Source: Erodium maritimum
Lineage: Eukaryota > Streptophyta > Magnoliopsida > Geraniales > Geraniaceae
Assembly: GCA_963921825.1 (NCBI GenBank)
Contig: OY997592.1
Span: 66,112,336 to 66,176,335 of the forward strand
Direction: 5' to 3'
Length of the DNA: 64,000 nt
A model generated the notes under the pieces. The model searched no databases. It worked only from the letters and a program-made list of their open reading frames with translations, and was not told the DNA's origin. Positions 58,573-64,000 of this stretch are shown here, piece by piece. Position numbers and translations under genes: made by a program. The first letter of the stretch is position 1; each line of letters opens with the position of its first letter.

Positions 58573-58885
58573 TTAAAATTTGGTGTGAGTACCTAGGAAA
58601 TAGCAAGTATCTAGTCTCTACTGCTACTACAACTACAAGGCTGGGCACAATGGTAATTACAACAAATTCCACTACCCCTTGACGGGAAGAGTGTGATTTC
58701 AATCCAAATACCTAAATTTCGCGCTCTTCCCCTCAAACGTCGAATCTGGCTCTTCGCCTCTACAAGGTTAGGGTTTTATAATCCTGCTTCAACTTCCCCC
58801 AAATCCGGTCATCTGGAATTTTCTCTCCATCCAAACACCGAACACTCCAGGAGAGAACACTGGTCAGTGATTTCTGTGAGCGAAA
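58573..58885 (+). promoter_or_regulatory. RPA1 promoter and leader
   Basis: Short spacer before RPA1. GCGCTCTTCCCCTC and CGCCTCT at 58720-58760 are GC-rich as in S-phase gene promoters, and a clear TATA box is lacking. E2F-type sites (TTTSSCGC) may be present as TTTCGCGC at about 58717 (AAATTTCGCGCTC). Confidence 0.5.
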
Positions 58886-61800
58886 ATGGAGATTAATCTG
58901 ACGGAAGGAGCGGTGGCTCTGATGTCCAAAGGGGCGGTGAAGACGGCGGACGATATGAAGCCGATACTCCAAGTGACGGAATTGAAGCCTGTCAGCACCG
59001 GGAATCAGCAGAGCAACACCGAGAGGTTCAGACTTCTGGTCTCCGACGGCACGCAGCAGCAACAGGGAATGCTCGCGACGCAGAAGAACGATTTGGTGAA
59101 GAGCGGCAAGCTGCAGATAGGATCTATTATTAAGTTAACTCACTTCATCTGCAACCACATCCAGAATCGCATGTAAGCCATTTTGATTTGGGGATTCGAT
59201 TTTTGAAGATTTTGATTTAAATTTTACAATAGTAAAATCGTATGATGTGGATTCAAGCCCTAAATAATCAAATTTACTTGTGTTTGTTGAAATGGGTATA
59301 GATGTGGAGATTGGGAATGAACTGTTATGTCATTTTGTGTTCTGGTCAAGCTGATATTTTTATGCCCAAGTTTATACAACAATTTTGAATTGGGGTTAGT
59401 CAATGGCATGGTGCATCTGCAGTAGACGGTTGAAAACTAGGTATAAAATTGAAGAGAGCCGATGAAGATATGGGTTGACAATTGACGTCTTTGTTTAAAT
59501 CAAGATTCAACATTTTTCTCTATTTAGTCCTTAATTTCTTCTGTGCTTTTCTGTATATGATCATAAGAATGGTCCCATTTCTGTATGCTATGCTTTTGTC
59601 TTGTTACTGATGTGCTGTTTCTGTTAACCACAAACAGAATCGTTATCATCGTTGATATGGAATTGATGCTTGAAAAATGTGATATCATTGGACAACCTGA
59701 ATTGCCAACTAGACCTGCTCCTCCTATGCCATCATCCACCAACCAGCCAGGCCCAGTGACAGGCATTCCCCAACCATATGGAAGCAGTTCACTTCCTGGT
59801 GGACAGGTACCTAGACCAAACATAGCTGGAGCAGCTTTACAACACCCTGCAATGGATCAATCACATGGCCCTTATACCAGTAATGCTAACTCAGGAAGGT
59901 ATGGAACAAATACAACATCTATGTACCCTACAGCGGAAGGTGCTGCTGTGCCTCCTGTGTCATTACAACCAAGTGGGTCGTATGGTCAGCAGAATATGGG
60001 CTTTCATAACCCTAGAAGTGAAGGTACACGGCCTTCTGTTAATACATTTTCCCGCCAGCCTCAATCATCATATCAGCAGCCACCTCCTTTGTATTTAAAC
60101 AGAGGTCCCATAGCTAAGAATGAAGCTGCTCCAAGAATAATTCCGATTGCTGCACTGAATCCTTATCAGGGAAGGTGGACAATCAAGGCCAGAGTGACAG
60201 TGAAGTCGGATCTTAGGCACTACAATAATCCTCGAGGTGATGGAAAAGTGTTTTCTTTCGATCTGCTTGACAGTGATGGTGGGGAAATCCGAGTAACATG
60301 CTTTAATGCAGTTGCAGACCAATTTTACAACCAGATTGAAGCTGGTAGAGTTTATATGATTTCCAAAGGAAGCTTAAAACCTGCTCAAAAGAATTTCAAC
60401 CACCTCCGCAATGATCATGAAATTTTCCTTGAGAGCACTTCAACAGTACAGCCATGTCCTGATGATGACACTGCCATTCCACAGCAGCAGTTCTTTTTCC
60501 GCCCCATTAGTGAAATTGAGGGAATGGACAATAACAGTGTTGTGGATATAATTGGAGTGGTGTCAGTTATAAGTCCCTCTGTCTCTATAATGAGAAAAAA
60601 TGGCACTGAAGCACAGAAGAGAACCCTCCATTTGAAAGATATGTCTGGCCGAAGTGTTGAAGTAACTCTATGGGGTAATTTTTGCAATGCAGAAGGACAA
60701 ACACTACAATCCATGTGTGATTCTGGGAGGTCTCCTGTTCTTGCAATGAAAGCTGGTCGGATTAATGATTTTAATGGAAAAACAGTTGGTAGTATTTCTA
60801 ATAGCCAGTTATTTGTAGAGCCTGATTTCCCAGAGGCTCACAAGCTAAGGGAATGGTTTGCAAGAGAAGGAAAGAACACTCCCTCTGTCTCTATTTCCAG
60901 GGAGGTATCAAGCATGGGCAGGACTGATGTTCGAAAGACCATATCTCAAATCAAAGATGAGAAACTGGGTACTTCTGATAAGCCGGATTGGATTACAGCA
61001 AGTGCAACGGTTTCTTTCATAAAGTCTGACAATTTCTGCTATACAGCATGTCCCATCAAGATAGGGGATCGGCAATGCAGTAAAAAGGTTACGAATAACG
61101 GAGATGGGAAATGGATGTGTGATAGGTGCGATCAATCTGTTGATCAGTGTGACTATAGGTATATACTCCAGTTCCAGATACAGGACCATACAGGGATGAC
61201 TTGGGTGACTGCATTTCAGGAATGTGGTGAAGAGATCATGGGTATTTCAGCAAAAGATTTGTACTTTTTGAAGTATGAAGAGCAAGAAGATGAGAAATTT
61301 GCAGAAGTCATTCGTAAGGTTCTCTTTACTAAATATATATTCAAGCTGAAAGTGAAGGAAGAGATTTTTGGTGATGAACAGCGTGTGAAGTCAACAGTGG
61401 TCAAAGCTGAAAGGGTTAACTTTTCATCCGAGGCCAGGCATCTTTTAGATATGGTGGATAAGCTTAAACTTAAAGCAGAGATTACTGGCTCCACTGCCAT
61501 GAAACCAGAAATTATAATCCTTAGTTCTGGGACCGGAAATAGACTGCCTCCACAAGCCGCTTCAAGCTATAATGGAAATACTAATCAGGCGGTTCAGTAT
61601 GGAAATCAATATAATGGTACGAGGTCCCAAGCACCTGACACTTCTGGTCCTTATATTCACTGTAACAGCTGTGGAGGTACTGGTCATAGCTCTATGAACT
61701 GCCCAAGTATCATGAATGATTCTGGACCATCAATGGGAGGGGGCTATTCTAGTCGGGCATCGTCAGGAGTTGCCTCGGGTGGCAACTCAGGTGAGTGCTA

Positions 61801-61933
61801 CAAGTGTCATCAATCTGGACACTGGGCAAGAGATTGTCCTCAGATGAACAACATTCCTCCAGCTTATGGAAGCAGTGGACATCCACCTGGGAGATATGGC
61901 GGTGGTTCAAACCAACGGGTTGGTGGCTTTTAA
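58886..61933 (+). CDS. RPA1C: Replication protein A 70-kDa DNA-binding subunit, zinc-knuckle type (RPA1C/RPA1E-like)
   Basis: Large subunit of the single-strand DNA-binding complex used in replication, repair and recombination. Two exons, 58886-59172 and 59638-61933, give 860 residues. Domains in order: RPA70N (1-110, MEINLTEGAVALMSKGAV), Pro/Gly/Ser-rich linker, DBD-A (from about 295, IIPIAALNPYQGRWTIKARV), DBD-B (about 420-530, FFFRPISEI, VDIIGVV), DBD-C (about 590-740) with zinc ribbon CPIKIGDRQCSKK...CDRCDQSV. Two CCHC knuckles follow at the C-terminus, CNSCGGTGHSSMNC and CYKCHQSGHWARDC. C-terminal knuckles are typical of Arabidopsis RPA1C and RPA1E, which act mainly in repair. RPA1C is next to CLPP4 in Arabidopsis, supporting that orthologue. 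Confidence 0.94.
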
Positions 61934-62958
61934 TTTAAGTATTAATAGTTGAGGTGGAGGGAATTTGTGTTAACTGGTTCTTTTGTCAGCTATTATAATT
62001 AAGGTGGGAGAGTTGTCTCAAATGTGCACTTTGATGTCGGTTTTGGTGGAGTGTACAGCAGAGGATTTTGGATCGTGATGGGTGTCTTACATAAAATGTT
62101 GTGTAGCCAAAACTTTCAACTGCAGGGGTTTTTCTTGAGCTGAAACATGAGTGCAGAGTGCTAGCTCTTGTTTTTATGTTACCTGAAAGTGTAGCCATAA
62201 CTTTCAATTGCAGAGGTGTTTCTTGTGCTGAAACATGAGTGCAGGGTGCTAGCTCTTGTTTTCTTTTGCCATGTAGTTGAAGTAAGAAGTACATGGTTTT
62301 GTGTGCTGCTTAGAACATGGTTGATTTTGTTTGCTACTGCTCCCACAATTTATAATTTGCAGCTTTTGTTCCCGTGCTAGAATGAACTTTAATTGAAGAA
62401 TCAAAATGATCATCTAGTACCCAAAAGAATACAATTTATAGCTTGCTGAACAAGTTTCAATAGTTAAAATTACATTTTTTTCTATATCAATTTTAAACAT
62501 TACTTTTGTTTCATTGCACATGAACATAAAATTAATGGAAACAACTTCCTTTCTATTCGAAAGTAGATACGTTTGACATTGTTATAGCCTGAATTTCCCC
62601 AAGTATTTGATGTATAATCCTCACAAAACAGAGAAATATGTTATATGTATAGCTACATATGGATTTGGAATTCCAGTACTATATTGGGGGTAAATTAGAA
62701 CACATTGCATACAAAGAAAGTAGTTCATAGGAACATTTATTGGTACATTGGGATATTTCGCATCACGGTCACTTTATTGGTACAATTGGATATTTCCAGT
62801 GTCCCAATCACAAGGCCGGATGGGAAATCCACATCATATGAATAACAAGGCAAATACAGGTAAGAGTCTTAAGAATCACACATTGTCAATCTAATTAAGC
62901 TCACAACATAAGAATATCATAATATTTCCTTTATTTCTCCCCATCTTGAGTACTATTA
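61934..62958. other. Convergent 3' regions of RPA1 and the last gene
   Basis: The two genes converge here. 61934-62400 is the probable RPA1 3'UTR; 62700-62958 is probably the 3'UTR of the minus gene and holds a short repeat, TTTATTGGTACA(T/A)TGGGATATTTC, at about 62737 and 62771. No other gene is seen. Confidence 0.5.
62101..62270 (+). repeat. 88-bp tandem repeat in the RPA1 3' region
   Basis: GTGTAGCCA(A/T)AACTTTCAA begins at 62101 and again at 62189. Both copies continue to GAAACATGAGTGCAG(A/G)GTGC and TAGCTCTTGTTTT. About 90 percent alike. Confidence 0.85.
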
Positions 62959-64000
62959 TCAGAAACACACATTGGCTGGCCGGGAAGCAACAGATCCTTC
63001 AACACTGACAGGAAGCTTGCTCCACACCATCCCTTCCACACCACAATTGTTGCCTGTTATAACCTCCGCCTCGGTATGAAGAGTTGCAGTGGTTGCCTGT
63101 GCTCTTGCTCTCTCCATCTCATAAGCCACTGCTTTCATCCGGTACCGCTCAGCTCTTGATCCAATAACCTGTCCCAGTATGGAAGCCCCAATCGTCAGTA
63201 CCATTGCGGCTTTAGGCATCAGAACAGACTTCCTGAGCATAGCAATGAAGGGCACTGCTGCATGCACAGCCATAAACCAGGCTAGTGAGAACTTCACCGT
63301 GTGCTCTCTCCAAACTCCCAGTGGCACATTCACCGCCATGCCCAAGAGTGCTATGGCAAGCATCTTCTCCGATAATGGCTGAGGGCGCAGTTTTTTCACA
63401 AAGGCAGTCCTAGCAAGAGCAGCTCTTGCAGCAACAATGGCTGGTGGGCATTTATACTTCATGCCAGGTGGTGGCTGTAGAGCCTTTGCAACAAGAGGGA
63501 GGATACGATTCACAGCTCTGTAGGACTTTGCAATAGGGCAATTTCCAGATTCTAGCCAGTCTTCTCCATTAGCCTCATGTTTTGACAAATTTTCCTTCTG
63601 AAGGGTCAAAACAAAATACTTCAGTTAATAATTGTACATACGTGGTGAGTTGATATTTATCTCCCATAAATTATCATCCATTCAAAAATAATAAATGTAC
63701 GAACAGTTAAGGAAGTGCATCTACATATATACCTTTAACGAGAAATCTTTCATGTTAACTGAATCATGACTTTTCTGATTCATTTTCAGGTTCATCATGT
63801 TGACTGAGTCAGGACTTTTCTGATTCTTTTTCTGGTTCTTCCACATTTCATTGAACTGACCAAAGCTGAGTGGCCCTCCTAGTGCTGATAGACTGATGGT
63901 GGCAGCATTTGCCGCCAAGGGATTGAACTGTGGTGAAGGCTGAGGCTTACTTGCTAGAGGGACAACACCATCTTTCCCATGGAAGAGCTTGAAAGCTGAA
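62959..64000 (-). CDS. Plant membrane protein of unknown function (C-terminal part; cut by right edge)
   Basis: Minus strand, two exons seen: 64000-63733 (open at the edge) and 63597-62959, in phase, GT-AG. The visible exon 1 part reads ...FHGKDGVVPLASKPQPSPQF and contains a duplicated motif (KSPDSVNM then KSHDSVNM). Exon 2 has CPPAIVAARAALARTAFVKK and hydrophobic stretches MLAIALLGMAVNVPLGVW, FSLAWFMAVHAAVPFIAML and AAMVLTIGASILGQVIG, suggesting two to three membrane segments, then a helical charged tail. I cannot name the family with certainty; it may be the plant-specific unknown protein (At5g45410/At4g25030 type) that I recall near RPA1C in Arabidopsis. No catalytic motif is visible. Confidence 0.8.

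Noticed and set aside
1..64000. Biosynthetic gene cluster around ENR, CSLG and the transporter
   Set aside because: The genes are housekeeping or unrelated, and no cyclase, P450 or acyltransferase occurs in the window.

Overview
The window is nuclear DNA from a flowering plant, most likely a core eudicot. The evidence is intron-rich genes with GT-AG (and two GC-AG) introns, plant-only families (class II formin, EC1, plastid ENR, CLPP4, CSLG, CYCLOPS/IPD3, plant RPA1 with zinc knuckles), plant Copia, PIF/Harbinger, MULE-type and L1-type elements, and AT-rich spacers. CYCLOPS means the lineage keeps the common (mycorrhizal) symbiosis pathway, which excludes Brassicaceae. A rosid is my guess from overall protein resemblance; the sequence does not fix the species.

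Layout. 1-2271 (minus): 5' part of an FH14-like class II formin that runs off the left edge. 3812-9675: a recent but broken Copia LTR retrotransposon (minus). 9748-11983: a degraded PIF/Harbinger transposon. 12.0-13.8 kb: repeat-like spacer. 13817-17312 (plus): a coiled-coil gene. 18141-18641: a hairpin MITE with a perfect 9-bp target duplication. 19041-19415 (minus): an EC1 egg-cell secreted protein. 20-25 kb: gene-poor, full of MITE and GC-rich repeat remnants plus a perfect 147-bp tandem duplication. 25351-28402 (minus): plastid enoyl-ACP reductase in 12 coding exons. 32582-34006 (plus): a polyamine/amino-acid transporter whose leader may carry two overlapping uORFs. 34.74-35.43 kb: a LINE fragment. 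35816-37180 (minus) and 37511-40861 (plus): divergent mitochondrial RPS11 and plastid CLPP4 sharing a 330-bp promoter. 44078-46952 (plus): CYCLOPS/IPD3. 48627-52911 (plus): CSLG. 53.19-58.16 kb: two L1-type LINE remnants lying head to head. 58886-61933 (plus): RPA1. 62959-64000 (minus): a membrane protein of unknown function, cut by the right edge.

The host genes are ordinary plant loci and do not form one pathway. From memory, FH14, NFD3/RPS11m and PUT genes are neighbours on Arabidopsis chromosome 1, and CLPP4 and RPA1C are neighbours on chromosome 5, so the window looks like two ancestral neighbourhoods meeting at the RPS11m-CLPP4 promoter. I found no gene cluster that convincingly forms a new system. 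The observations most worth checking are the overlapping uORFs before the polyamine transporter, two GC-AG introns, the duplicated bidirectional promoter, the split gag/pol layout and unusual primer site of the Copia element, the hairpin elements in introns, and the possible triterpenoid role of the CSLG gene.

Exon boundaries were set by hand from splice motifs, reading phase and family similarity. Coordinates should be good to a base or two where a reading frame constrains them. Ends of repeats without target duplications are approximate.
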